From: Glaciecola siphonariae
GTDB lineage: Bacteria > Pseudomonadota > Gammaproteobacteria > Enterobacterales > Alteromonadaceae
DNA length: 64,000 nt
Reading direction: 5' to 3'
Assembly (NCBI RefSeq): GCF_042652645.1
Contig: NZ_JBHSGU010000002.1
Location: forward strand, 1,860,001 to 1,924,000
How positions within the stretch are numbered: position 1 is the stretch's first letter; every line of letters starts with the position of its first letter. The notes under the pieces are model-generated. The model was given only the letters and a program-made list of their open reading frames with translations, was not told the origin of the DNA and searched no databases. A program made the position numbers and the translations under genes. Positions 26,776-35,456 of this stretch are shown here, one piece after another.

Positions 26776-26803
26776 GAAAAAGGCGCTCATTGCGCCTTTT
26801 TTT
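26776..26803 (+). terminator. Terminator after rpsU
   Basis: A stem AAAAAGGCGC, loop TCATT, GCGCCTTTTT is followed by more T, 21 bases after the rpsU stop. It may reduce read-through into the downstream yqeY-dnaG genes, as the partial terminator does in the E. coli operon. Confidence 0.88.
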
Positions 26804-27140
26804 GTGCCTGCTGTATATCAAGAAGTCTGTCAGCCACCGCACCCTGAACGCTGGTTTTTATCAGGGGATAACGCAAGAGTTAAGCAACACCCAAATTTAT
26901 TAGTTTGATTTGTGGTAAAAAGTCCTATTATTGAGAAAGTAATAGTACAAAACTAAAAGCGGCTAAAAGTTAACAAAAGCAATTGACAATTTTCTACCCA
27001 ATAATGCCGTGAGCGGTAATACCGGCATGCAAAGCAATGGGTAAACTTAAGCTTGCGTCAGCGAGTATGCATACGAGCATGTATAAACCCTATTGCGAGC
27101 TGCAATCAACATCGTGCAATCTACTGAAAAGGAATAACAG
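26804..27140. other. Non-coding gap before the yqeY-like gene
   Basis: About 337 bases with no supported gene. A TTGACA at 26983-26988 lacks a -10 box at proper spacing, so no promoter is called. Small inverted repeats around 27006-27025 (GCCG/CGGC) are seen. The promoter of the yqeY-dnaG unit probably lies here. The AAGGAA ribosome site at about 27128 is clear. Confidence 0.5.
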
Positions 27141-27584
27141 ATGTCACTACTCACACAATTGAAAGATGCGCAAAAAGATGCCATGCGAAGCAAAGATAAA
27201 TTAAGTTTAGGCACTATCCGTATGGCACTAGCTGCGGTAAAACAACGCGAAGTAGACGAGCGCATCGAATTGAACGATACAGACGTTCTGCAAATACTCA
27301 CCAAAATGGTAAAGCAACGCCAAGAGGCGGCCGTGCAGTTTGAGAATGGCAATCGCCAAGATTTAGCCGACAAAGAAAATGCTGAAATCGCGGTGATCAA
27401 ACGATTCTTACCTCAGCCCTTAAGCGATGCAGAAGTAGAGACGCTCATTGATGACGCAATTAAAAGCTCAGGCGCGAGCGACATCAAAGACATGGGCAAG
27501 GTCATGGGCATTCTCAAACCACAAGTTCAAGGCCGTGCCGATATGGGCAATGTGAGTAAACTGATTAAAGCAAAACTGGGCTAA
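27141..27584 (+). CDS. GatB/YqeY-domain protein
   Basis: 147 residues, all one YqeY domain: MRSKDKLSLGTIRMALAAVKQREVDER, QRQEAAVQFENGNR, EIAVIKRFLPQPLS and DMGKVMGILKPQ. The domain resembles the tRNA-binding tail of the amidotransferase subunit GatB, but the free-standing protein's role is not settled. It sits 9 bases upstream of dnaG and is surely co-transcribed with it, as in many gammaproteobacteria. A good AAGGAA ribosome site precedes the ATG. Confidence 0.92.
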   Translation: MSLLTQLKDAQKDAMRSKDKLSLGTIRMALAAVKQREVDERIELNDTDVLQILTKMVKQRQEAAVQFENGNRQDLADKENAEIAVIKRFLPQPLSDAEVETLIDDAIKSSGASDIKDMGKVMGILKPQVQGRADMGNVSKLIKAKLG

Positions 27585-27593
27585 ATAAATATT

Positions 27594-29363
27594 ATGGCGG
27601 GACGCATTCCACAAGATTTTATCGAAGACTTAGTATCGCGAGCCGATATTGTGGATGTTATTGATAACCGCGTGAAGCTCAAAAAAGCGGGGCGAAACCA
27701 TCAAGCCTGCTGCCCATTTCATAATGAAAAAACACCGTCGTTCTCGGTGAGTCAAGAGAAACAGTTTTATTATTGTTTTGGCTGTGGCGCTAAGGGCAAC
27801 GTACTGAGCTTTTTGATGGAATACGACCGCCTCGAGTTTGTCGAAGCGGTTGAAGAGCTGGCAAAAGAATACGGTATGACTGTGCCACGTGAGCAAGGAA
27901 GCAAGCCTGGTTTTACCCCGCAACAAAAATCAGATCGTGAAAAAGACTATCACCTGATGGAAGAGGTCACGAAGTATTTTGTCCATCAGCTCAAACATGC
28001 AGACAACGCAAAGCAGGTCATTGAATATTTAAAAGGACGAGGTCTTAGCGGTGACGTAGTCAAATATTGGGATATCGGTTATGCGCCCGACAAATGGGAC
28101 GGCGTATTGGCCACATTTGGGGGTGATGAATCTAAGCAAAAGCGTTTGATCAATCTTAAATTAGTTAATCAAAACGACAATAACCGTCGCTATGACTTCT
28201 TTCGCGACCGCGTGATGTTTCCTATCCGCGACAAACGCGGACGGGTAGTGGCCTTTGGTGGTCGCATTATCGGTGGCGATGGACCTAAATATCTAAATTC
28301 GCCAGAAACGCCGATTTTTCATAAAGGGTATGAGCTCTATGGCTTATATCAGGCCCGTCGAGAAAACCGAAAGCTCGAAAGACTATTAGTGGTTGAGGGT
28401 TACATGGACGTAGTAGCCCTCTCTCAATATGGTATCAGCTATGCGGTAGCGGCGCTTGGCACAGCCACCACGCCTGAACATATTCAAATGATGTTTAAGT
28501 CAACAAGCGAAATCGTTTGTTGCTACGATGGAGATAGAGCCGGACGTGATGCTGCATGGCGAGCGCTTGAAAACGCCCTACCGTATCTTAAAGACGGGCT
28601 GATGATGAAGTTCTTGTTTTTGCCCGACGGGGAAGACCCAGACACCATGGTACGCAAAGTCGGAAAAGATGACTTTGAAGAGCAGCTCAGCAAGGCAGTT
28701 CCACTGTCGAGCTACTTCTTTGAATCGCTTATGCAGAATCACTCAATAGGAAGCATTGAAGGCAAGGCCGCATTTAAAGCCCAAGCAATGCCGCTGATTG
28801 AAAAAATTGCTGGCGACAACCAGCGTGAACTGATGACAGCAGAGCTGCATCGTTTTTGCGGCAGTCGCGACAGCTACGAAAATGACTTAAACATTGCTAA
28901 GGCAAATCAAAACAAAAAAGCAAAATTTGACGGTTACCGAGCCCCCACATCAAGAGGCTTAACGCCTGTAAGAATGATGCTGCGCTTGTTGATGGATAAA
29001 CCGTCTTTGGCCGCACAATATCCGAAAGTGAAGGTGGCGGCGCTCGCCAACTCCGGTATAGCTGGCATTAGCATGCTCATTGAAATGCATGATTATTGCT
29101 TGCAACATTCTAACAACACCACCGCTGGCATTATCGAGGCATTTCGCCACCATAAGCATGCTGCGCATTTAGACAAACTGCTCGAAAGCAAGCTTGAAGA
29201 ACAGCTCAATATTGAAGCTGAATATATCGAATGCTTTCGCAAGCTTTTAAGAGCACATTATGATGCACGTTTAGATGAGCTCACTGCGAAAGCAAATCAG
29301 CCCCAAGGCCTTAGCGAGATTGAGCAAAAAGAGCTCACTATGCTCCTACAAAAGCGGAAATAA
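27594..29363 (+). CDS. dnaG: DNA primase DnaG
   Basis: 589 residues, close to E. coli primase (581). The N-terminal zinc-binding domain reads CCPFHNEKTPSF...CFGCGAKGN (Cys/His/Cys/Cys). The TOPRIM core follows with VVEGYMDVVAL and the metal-binding CYDGDRAGRDAAWRALE. A C-terminal helicase-binding domain completes it. It synthesises RNA primers at the fork, recruited by DnaB. It is the second gene of the yqeY-dnaG pair; rpoD follows after a 339-base gap with its own promoter. Confidence 0.98.
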   Translation: MAGRIPQDFIEDLVSRADIVDVIDNRVKLKKAGRNHQACCPFHNEKTPSFSVSQEKQFYYCFGCGAKGNVLSFLMEYDRLEFVEAVEELAKEYGMTVPREQGSKPGFTPQQKSDREKDYHLMEEVTKYFVHQLKHADNAKQVIEYLKGRGLSGDVVKYWDIGYAPDKWDGVLATFGGDESKQKRLINLKLVNQNDNNRRYDFFRDRVMFPIRDKRGRVVAFGGRIIGGDGPKYLNSPETPIFHKGYELYGLYQARRENRKLERLLVVEGYMDVVALSQYGISYAVAALGTATTPEHIQMMFKSTSEIVCCYDGDRAGRDAAWRALENALPYLKDGLMMKFLFLPDGEDPDTMVRKVGKDDFEEQLSKAVPLSSYFFESLMQNHSIGSIEGKAAFKAQAMPLIEKIAGDNQRELMTAELHRFCGSRDSYENDLNIAKANQNKKAKFDGYRAPTSRGLTPVRMMLRLLMDKPSLAAQYPKVKVAALANSGIAGISMLIEMHDYCLQHSNNTTAGIIEAFRHHKHAAHLDKLLESKLEEQLNIEAEYIECFRKLLRAHYDARLDELTAKANQPQGLSEIEQKELTMLLQKRK

Positions 29364-29702
29364 TGCTTGCCAGTGCGGCGCATTATTAAACAAATATAAA
29401 AAGCATCAGCTTGCCTAGATTTTGAACTTTCGATTTGTAGAGCGGTACTATAATTAAGGTGGAAAATTAGTCAGTGAGTATGTTATACTGGCGAATTCGC
29501 TGAAAAGTGGTATGACGAGTCGGGCAAGGTGTTTCGACTCAACGTTTATTAGGCCTTAGGCGGCGTAATTCCTTTTAGGAGTGCGCGGCAAATATGGCGC
29601 CCAATTCGTTCAAGCAAAGCTTTACGAAAACAGAGGCAAAAGACTTGAGAAATCCCTCGTAGTCACCATATTAGGCTCCCATTCTAACGTGTAAGGTATA
29701 TT
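29364..29702 (+). other. Long leader and promoter region of rpoD
   Basis: 339 bases without a gene. A strong extended -10 promoter lies near 29481, which predicts a 5' untranslated region of about 205 bases. The leader includes an inverted repeat (GAGTCG ... CGACTC around 29516-29540). Any regulatory role of the leader is not apparent from sequence. Confidence 0.5.
29481..29489 (+). promoter_or_regulatory. Extended -10 element of rpoD promoter
   Basis: TGTTATACT matches the extended -10 form TGnTATAAT with one difference. No good -35 box is needed for this class and none is obvious. It lies in the dnaG-rpoD gap and is the best candidate for the main rpoD promoter. Confidence 0.55.
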
Positions 29703-31532
29703 GTGCAAAGCAAGCAGTCCCAGATAAAAATCCTGATTGCCAAAGGCAAAGAGCAAGGTTATTTAACATTCGCTGAGGTGAATGACCACCTGCCTTCTGA
29801 CATCGTAGATTCCGATCAGATAGAAGACATCATTCGCATGATTAACGACATGGGCATTCAAGTGTTTGAGCAAGCACCTGATGCCGATGAGTTATTGATG
29901 CAAGAAACCACGACTGATGAAGAAGTTGCCGAAGCGGCAGCGCAAGCATTGGCCACAGTGGAAAGCGAGATTGGCCGTACTACCGATCCTGTGCGCATGT
30001 ACATGCGCGAAATGGGCACAGTAGAGCTTCTTACTCGCGAGGGCGAAATTGAAATTGCAAAACGCATTGAAGAAGGTATTAACCAAGTTCAGTGTTCGGT
30101 TGCTGAATATCCAGAAGCTATTACCTATTTGCTCGACCAATGGGACCTGTTTGAAGCTGAAGAAATTCGTTTAAGCGACATTATTATCGGCTTTGTAGAC
30201 CCGAACGAAGACGACGTTGCTCCTAGCGCCACCCATGTTGGTTCTGAATTGTCTGATGAACAATTAGACGATGAAGATGACGATGGCGATGACGACGAAG
30301 ATGATGAAGAAGACGATAATAGCGTTGACCCTGAGTTAGCCCGTGAGAAATTTGCTGACTTGCGCAAGCAATACAACAAAGCGCGTAAGGTGATTGAAGA
30401 CAAAGGTCGTGCGCACAAATCTGCGAAAAAAGAAATTGCAGCACTCTCAGATGTGTTTAAAGAATTTCGTCTAGTGCCTAAGCAGTTTGACCGCATGGTT
30501 AAAAACATGCGCAGCATGATGGACAGAGTCCGCATCCAAGAACGTTTGGTCATGAAGTTCTGCGTGATGCAGGCAAAAATGCCGAAAAAAGAATTCATCA
30601 AACTCTTTGCTGGCAACGAAACATCGACTGAGTGGCTGTTTAAAACATTAAAAACTGATGCCGCTTATGTGCCAAAACTTCAAGAGTATCGCGAAGAAAT
30701 TGAGCGCTGCGTGAGCAAGATGAACGCCGTTGAGCAAGAAACCGGCTTGATCATTCCAGACATCAAAGACATCAACCGCCGCATGTCGATTGGTGAAGCG
30801 AAAGCTAGACGCGCTAAGAAAGAGATGGTTGAGGCAAACTTACGTTTGGTTATTTCAATTGCTAAAAAGTACACCAACCGTGGTCTGCAATTTCTTGATC
30901 TCATCCAAGAAGGTAACATCGGCCTTATGAAAGCGGTAGACAAGTTTGAATATCGCCGTGGGTATAAATTCTCTACCTATGCAACATGGTGGATTCGCCA
31001 AGCGATCACTCGCTCTATTGCAGACCAAGCGCGTACTATTCGAATCCCAGTGCACATGATTGAGACAATTAATAAGCTTAATCGTATCTCGCGCCAGATG
31101 TTGCAAGAAATGGGACGCGAGCCTACACCGGAAGAGTTGTCTGAACGTATGGTGATGCCTGAGGATAAAATTCGTAAGGTATTGAAAATCGCGAAAGAGC
31201 CTATCTCTATGGAGACGCCCATTGGCGATGATGAAGATTCGCATCTTGGTGACTTCATTGAGGATACGTCAATCACTCAACCTCTCGATTCAGCGACTGG
31301 CGGTAGTTTAAAAGACGCTACTCAGGAAGTGCTAGCTGGCTTGACCTTACGTGAAGCAAAAGTACTGCGTATGCGTTTTGGCATAGACATGAACACCGAC
31401 CATACGCTTGAAGAAGTTGGAAAGCAGTTTGACGTTACACGCGAGCGTATTCGTCAAATCGAAGCAAAGGCTTTACGTAAATTGCGCCACCCTAGTCGTT
31501 CAGAGCAGCTTAAAAGCTTCCTTGATGACTAA
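29703..31532 (+). CDS. rpoD: RNA polymerase primary sigma factor RpoD (sigma-70)
   Basis: 609 residues, near the 613 of E. coli sigma-70, with the same region order: region 1.1 (KILIAKGKEQGYLTFAEVNDHLP), region 1.2 (DPVRMYMREMGTVELLTREGE), a non-conserved insert with a very acidic stretch near residues 190-205, region 2 (FLDLIQEGNIGLMKAVDKF, YATWWIRQAITRSIADQ), region 3 and region 4 with its helix-turn-helix (EEVGKQFDVTRERIRQIEAKA). It directs housekeeping promoters. The start is a GTG; E. coli begins at the equivalent position. A terminator follows 37 bases after the stop. Confidence 0.98.
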   Translation: MQSKQSQIKILIAKGKEQGYLTFAEVNDHLPSDIVDSDQIEDIIRMINDMGIQVFEQAPDADELLMQETTTDEEVAEAAAQALATVESEIGRTTDPVRMYMREMGTVELLTREGEIEIAKRIEEGINQVQCSVAEYPEAITYLLDQWDLFEAEEIRLSDIIIGFVDPNEDDVAPSATHVGSELSDEQLDDEDDDGDDDEDDEEDDNSVDPELAREKFADLRKQYNKARKVIEDKGRAHKSAKKEIAALSDVFKEFRLVPKQFDRMVKNMRSMMDRVRIQERLVMKFCVMQAKMPKKEFIKLFAGNETSTEWLFKTLKTDAAYVPKLQEYREEIERCVSKMNAVEQETGLIIPDIKDINRRMSIGEAKARRAKKEMVEANLRLVISIAKKYTNRGLQFLDLIQEGNIGLMKAVDKFEYRRGYKFSTYATWWIRQAITRSIADQARTIRIPVHMIETINKLNRISRQMLQEMGREPTPEELSERMVMPEDKIRKVLKIAKEPISMETPIGDDEDSHLGDFIEDTSITQPLDSATGGSLKDATQEVLAGLTLREAKVLRMRFGIDMNTDHTLEEVGKQFDVTRERIRQIEAKALRKLRHPSRSEQLKSFLDD

Positions 31533-31568
31533 TGATTGCGGTGCAAATGAGCACCTTGCATATCAAAT

Positions 31569-31597
31569 AAAAAAACCAGCTTTTGCTGGTTTTTTTA
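31569..31597 (+). terminator. Terminator after rpoD
   Basis: Stem AAAAACCAGC, loop TTTT, GCTGGTTTTT, with A and T runs on both sides. It ends rpoD and can also serve the convergent histidine kinase gene, whose stop is 36 bases away. Confidence 0.92.
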
Positions 31598-31632
31598 TGC
31601 GTGCTTTTTTATGCCTAATTTAAGGACACACC

Positions 31633-33960
31633 TTACTGGGCGATTGCTCTCAAAATCTTGTAAAGGGACACTAAGTCAACTGGCTTCCCTACATGATAAT
31701 CAAATCCTAACTGGCTATACATCTCAATGTCTTCGCTTGAAATATTGGCTGTAATAGATACCAATGGCACAGAAGACGACTCGGCCCTAATCGCCTTGCA
31801 CGCCTCAATGCCATCCATTATGGGCATATGAATATCAAGAAAAATGATATCGGGACGCTCTTCTTTGTAGCTAGATAGAGCCTCCAAACCGTTAGAGGCA
31901 ATCAAAACCGTCGCCTTAGTCTCTTCAAGCATTGAACAAAAAATAACTTGGTTAATCTCATTATCTTCTGCTAACAATATCGTTTTGCCGTTTAAGTCAG
32001 GCGCTTCAACGTCTGACAGTTTCGGATAGTCTTGAGTGGTCTCAGCGATATGTTGAAGCGGGATAATAACCCTGATGTTTGAGCCCTTGTTAACCTCACT
32101 ATCAACCTTAATTTGACCTTCCATCAAGTTAATTAATCCTAAACTAATGGGCATGCCCAAACCTGTTCCACCAAACTTACGCGTGGTCGATGCATCGGCC
32201 TGAGAAAATCTGTCAAACAGCTTTTCGATATATTCTGGTGTCATTCCGTGGCCCGAATCAATGACGCTAAATATGAGCGCATCGTCATCGATACCTTCAT
32301 TCGTGCCAATCTTGATAACAACGGAGCCTTTTTCAGTGAACTTGATGGCGTTTGAGACTAAATTAACCAGAACCTGCTTGATGCGCAATGCATCGCCAAG
32401 CCAACCCTCATGGTAATTTGCACATATTTCATAAGACAGGAATATTCCTTTTTTGCTGGCCATCACATCCATTTCGTTGACCACCTGCGTCACTAATTCT
32501 TCAAAATTAAAATACGTTTTTTCAAGAACAACCGCCTGCGCCTCAATTTTAGAGAAGTCTAGAATATCGCTGATAATGCCAAGAAGTGACTTCATTGAAT
32601 AACTTGCCGTGCTTATCAGCTTGTTTGCCTTTTCATTTAATGACTGACGAGACAGCAGTTGAAGTGAGCCGTGTATACTATTAAGCGGTGTCCGCAATTC
32701 ATGGCTCATATTCGCCAGAAACAGAGACTTAGCCCGCGACGCCTCTTCCGCTCTATGTTTTTCATGCGATAGCTTTTGATTTGCTTGTGCAAGTTCGCGC
32801 GTTCGCTCCTTAACCTTTTCGTTGAGGTCATCATTTAGCCCCTTAATAACCTGCAGCATGTCATTGAAGCGCTCGGTAAGTAAACGCACCTCTGTCCATT
32901 TTGATGACACCTTTAAACGCTCGCTAGTATTATCTTTAATCAGTGTGGCTTGCGTAGCCAGTGACTCGAGTGGCCGCGTGATTAAGTAAGATAATGAAAT
33001 TCCAATCACCAGAGACACCAACATCACGCTCAGCAAAACCATAGCGAAGAAAAATTCGATATCATCAATCTGCTCAAATACTTCTTCTGTATGAATTTTT
33101 GCCACTATTCCCCAATCATATCCATCAATACGCCCGGTTGCTGCTACAACTGGGTTTCCTGCATAATCCAATGCATCCCACATAAATGTGCTGTCGCCAT
33201 ATAAGGCTTCGATTGCAGGAGAGTTAGCGGTGTCTTTTGCTACTATGCGATTAAACTCTCCCTCATTGTCGTAGCGAGTACTGGAGACAAACAATGCGTC
33301 TGCATCGTTATTTTTGATGGCAAGCACCCATTCGCCGGTGCGGCCCAAGCCACTCACCTCATTCACTATTTCGCGAATAAAGTTCGGCTGTACACTTAAT
33401 TTTATAATGCCAATGGCGCTGCCATCGAGCATGAGTTCATCATATCCAACGAGCAGTGTGGTGCTGCCGTCTCTGCGCAGCGTAATATAAGGAAAGGCTT
33501 GCGCATTGGTCATAATATTGGCGGGCAGAGTGTCTAGCGTGCTCGCAACCGCAGCGCCCTGCATGTCAAACACGCTGATTTCTTGTATGTTGCTGATAGA
33601 GGCCGCGGCATCTGAAATGATCTTATCAATTAGCCTCAAGTGCTTATCGGAAGGCGCAAGCTGATGAGCGTGTAAACTCGTTCTTAGTTGCGTCCTACTG
33701 GCAACCAAGGCGGTATTATCTTCAATTTTGTCAACGCTCGATAAAATTCTGTTTTGCGCGATTTTAGTGATGGCCTCAAGGCCCTTTTGAACCTGTGTTG
33801 TATGTTGCTTGCTCACAAATGAAGTCAGAAAGTAAAAAGCAATCATCAATGGAATGAGCGTTGACGCCATCAACGCAATAATTAAACTAGATTTAAGCCG
33901 CAATCTTTCTACCCTGCTGTTTAACGAATATAAAAAGCAACACATAGAGCTATGCCGCAT
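31633..33960 (-). CDS. Membrane hybrid sensor histidine kinase with receiver domain
   Basis: 775 residues. A membrane helix near residues 22-46, an extracytoplasmic Cache-like sensor of about 250 residues (ISVFDMQGAAVAST, AIGIIKLSV, GEWVLAI), a second helix near 302-328, a HAMP linker and coiled coil, HisKA with His420 in MSHELRTPLNS, HATPase (NLVSNAIKFTE, DSGHGM, GTGLGMPIS) and a C-terminal receiver with Asp709 in IIFLDIHMPIMDG. No Hpt domain is present, so phosphotransfer would need a separate Hpt protein. The ligand is unknown. The gene stands alone, convergent with rpoD, and no partner regulator adjoins it. Confidence 0.93.
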   Translation of the reverse strand: MRHSSMCCFLYSLNSRVERLRLKSSLIIALMASTLIPLMIAFYFLTSFVSKQHTTQVQKGLEAITKIAQNRILSSVDKIEDNTALVASRTQLRTSLHAHQLAPSDKHLRLIDKIISDAAASISNIQEISVFDMQGAAVASTLDTLPANIMTNAQAFPYITLRRDGSTTLLVGYDELMLDGSAIGIIKLSVQPNFIREIVNEVSGLGRTGEWVLAIKNNDADALFVSSTRYDNEGEFNRIVAKDTANSPAIEALYGDSTFMWDALDYAGNPVVAATGRIDGYDWGIVAKIHTEEVFEQIDDIEFFFAMVLLSVMLVSLVIGISLSYLITRPLESLATQATLIKDNTSERLKVSSKWTEVRLLTERFNDMLQVIKGLNDDLNEKVKERTRELAQANQKLSHEKHRAEEASRAKSLFLANMSHELRTPLNSIHGSLQLLSRQSLNEKANKLISTASYSMKSLLGIISDILDFSKIEAQAVVLEKTYFNFEELVTQVVNEMDVMASKKGIFLSYEICANYHEGWLGDALRIKQVLVNLVSNAIKFTEKGSVVIKIGTNEGIDDDALIFSVIDSGHGMTPEYIEKLFDRFSQADASTTRKFGGTGLGMPISLGLINLMEGQIKVDSEVNKGSNIRVIIPLQHIAETTQDYPKLSDVEAPDLNGKTILLAEDNEINQVIFCSMLEETKATVLIASNGLEALSSYKEERPDIIFLDIHMPIMDGIEACKAIRAESSSVPLVSITANISSEDIEMYSQLGFDYHVGKPVDLVSLYKILRAIAQ

Positions 33961-34167
33961 TTAACGCTTATTCTGTTTGGTTTATTTCGTGGTTTTGTAC
34001 AGTATAAGCACATTATGTGCCGCATAGTCAGAATGTCAATTACCTGTTTATCTAACGCTAGCGGCATTGAAAATGCAGCCTTTCTTCCTTTACCCACAGT
34101 TTCAGATTAGTAGCCAGTGTCAGATTACCGGCAGTCGGCTTTAAACACGTACAATAAGCTATAAAAC

Positions 34168-35151
34168 TTAAGCTTTATATCGCATTGCCACATTACAGCG
34201 CTCATAATTTTTACCATAGCGCTGCATGGTTTCATCGTCGTGATAAAATCCATTTTTTTCATACAGGTGAATCGCAGCTTCGCACTTGCTATTGGTGAGC
34301 AAGTATAGCTTTGAGGCGGGTATGTTTAGCGCCTGCTCGATGACATACTGCAGCAATCTTTCCCCCACTTTTAAACCACGGCAGTTTGGGGTAACGCCCA
34401 TTTTCGTTAGTTCGAAACTGCCTGCATCACTGCGTAATAGAGCGCACGTTCCCACCACGCCCATCTGCCTGTGACGGGCAAAAAAAACATAGCCGCCGTT
34501 ATCGATGATGTACTTTTGTGGGTCTGCTAGTACGCGTTTATCAATGTCTTCTAAACGGAACATTTGTTCAATCCAGATTTTGTTAATCGACTCAAAATGC
34601 GGGGCTAGGGCTGGCGTAAAAGGTAAAAACTCAAGGTCGTTTTCAATGTTGCCCACCTGATTAATTTTATCGTGCACGCTCAGCGTTCGCTCTACTAAGC
34701 TCATGCGCTCAAGCGCTCGCTCAAAGTTAATGAGAGACTGATAAAACTGGTTGCCGCTTTCAGTACACATAGCCTCTGCAGCTTTGCGTACCGCGCGCCA
34801 TGTAGGCTGCACATCACTTAAAGTAGACCTGCCTTTTTTGGTTAATGATACCAAGCGTCTGCGCTTATCTTCCGGGTCTTTAATGAACTTAATAAGCTTT
34901 GCTCTTGCCAGCTCTTGGCAAAATTGACTCAGTGCCGGCTGCGATAAGCCCAAACGCTTTGATGCGTCGACTACCGACACCTGCTCATACTTATCTAGCA
35001 GCGCAAGTAAAGGAAACCATTTAGGGTTCAGCGGCATGTTAAACACTTGATATACCTGAGCCGCTTGGGCTGAAAGCTGATCCGAAATCCGCTTTAACCG
35101 GCTGCCTAAAGCAAGCTCTGCGAGTTCATCTAAAAAATCGTCTTGGTTCAT
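34168..35151 (-). CDS. MarR-type regulator fused to GNAT acetyltransferase
   Basis: About 327 residues from the ATG at 35151 (GGTGGA upstream). The N-terminal half is a MarR winged helix (YEQVSVVDASKRLGLSQPAL, SQFCQELARAKLIKFIKDPED, RRRLVSLTKKGR). The C-terminal half is a GNAT fold (GVVGTCALL, FELTKMGVTPNCRGLKVGERLLQYVIEQ, LYLLTNSKCEAAIHLYEKNGF) with the acetyl-CoA loop R/Q-x-x-G-x-G/A in degenerate form NCRGLKVG. Such fusions are known in bacteria; the acetylated substrate and target genes are not. Six 12-bp repeats and a palindrome lie upstream and may be its operator. An earlier start at 35223 lacks family support. Confidence 0.85.
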   Translation of the reverse strand: MNQDDFLDELAELALGSRLKRISDQLSAQAAQVYQVFNMPLNPKWFPLLALLDKYEQVSVVDASKRLGLSQPALSQFCQELARAKLIKFIKDPEDKRRRLVSLTKKGRSTLSDVQPTWRAVRKAAEAMCTESGNQFYQSLINFERALERMSLVERTLSVHDKINQVGNIENDLEFLPFTPALAPHFESINKIWIEQMFRLEDIDKRVLADPQKYIIDNGGYVFFARHRQMGVVGTCALLRSDAGSFELTKMGVTPNCRGLKVGERLLQYVIEQALNIPASKLYLLTNSKCEAAIHLYEKNGFYHDDETMQRYGKNYERCNVAMRYKA

Positions 35152-35277
35152 TTTTGCATCCACCAAACTGTGTGTACTTGCAGCACACTTAGCGTTAAAA
35201 CAGCTATTAAAACGCGCACTCAAACGTATATTTCATCAAGAAACTTAATGCACATTTAACAAGCTATTTATATGGGT

Positions 35278-35349
35278 ACTTATAAAGGCACTTATATAGG
35301 AGCTTACATGAGCGCTTATATAAACACTTACATAAGTACTTATGTAAAT
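35278..35349. repeat. Six in-register 12-bp repeats ending in a 20-bp palindrome
   Basis: Six consecutive 12-base units with consensus RCTTAYATARRC begin at 35278, 35290, 35302, 35314, 35326 and 35338. The last two units together create a perfect 20-bp palindrome, TTACATAAGT/ACTTATGTAA, at 35328-35347. The array lies upstream of the MarR-GNAT gene and before the RND terminator. A helical-phase array of weak sites with one strong palindrome would suit cooperative regulator binding, which is inference. Confidence 0.75.
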
Positions 35350-35393
35350 TTATACAACATCGATTTAAGATGGTCAACAGCTGCTTAACAAAC

Positions 35394-35424
35394 AAAAAAG
35401 AGAGGCCTATAGCCTCTCTTTTTA
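35394..35424 (-). terminator. Terminator of the RND efflux operon
   Basis: Stem AAAAGAGAGGC, loop CTATA, GCCTCTCTTTT, with A and T runs on either side. It lies 33 bases past the stop of the RND pump gene on the minus strand. Confidence 0.88.
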
Positions 35425-35456
35425 TTTGTTGATTGCGTTTTTAAGTGAATAAGCGC

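Noticed and set aside
26983..27022. TTGACA as -35 box for the yqeY-dnaG promoter
   Set aside because: The nearest -10-like sequences are 11 or 28 bases away, outside the usual spacer length.
30125..30616. 163-codon frame opposite the acidic insert of rpoD
   Set aside because: Its Ser-rich run is the complement of the Asp/Glu codons of RpoD; it has no start signal.
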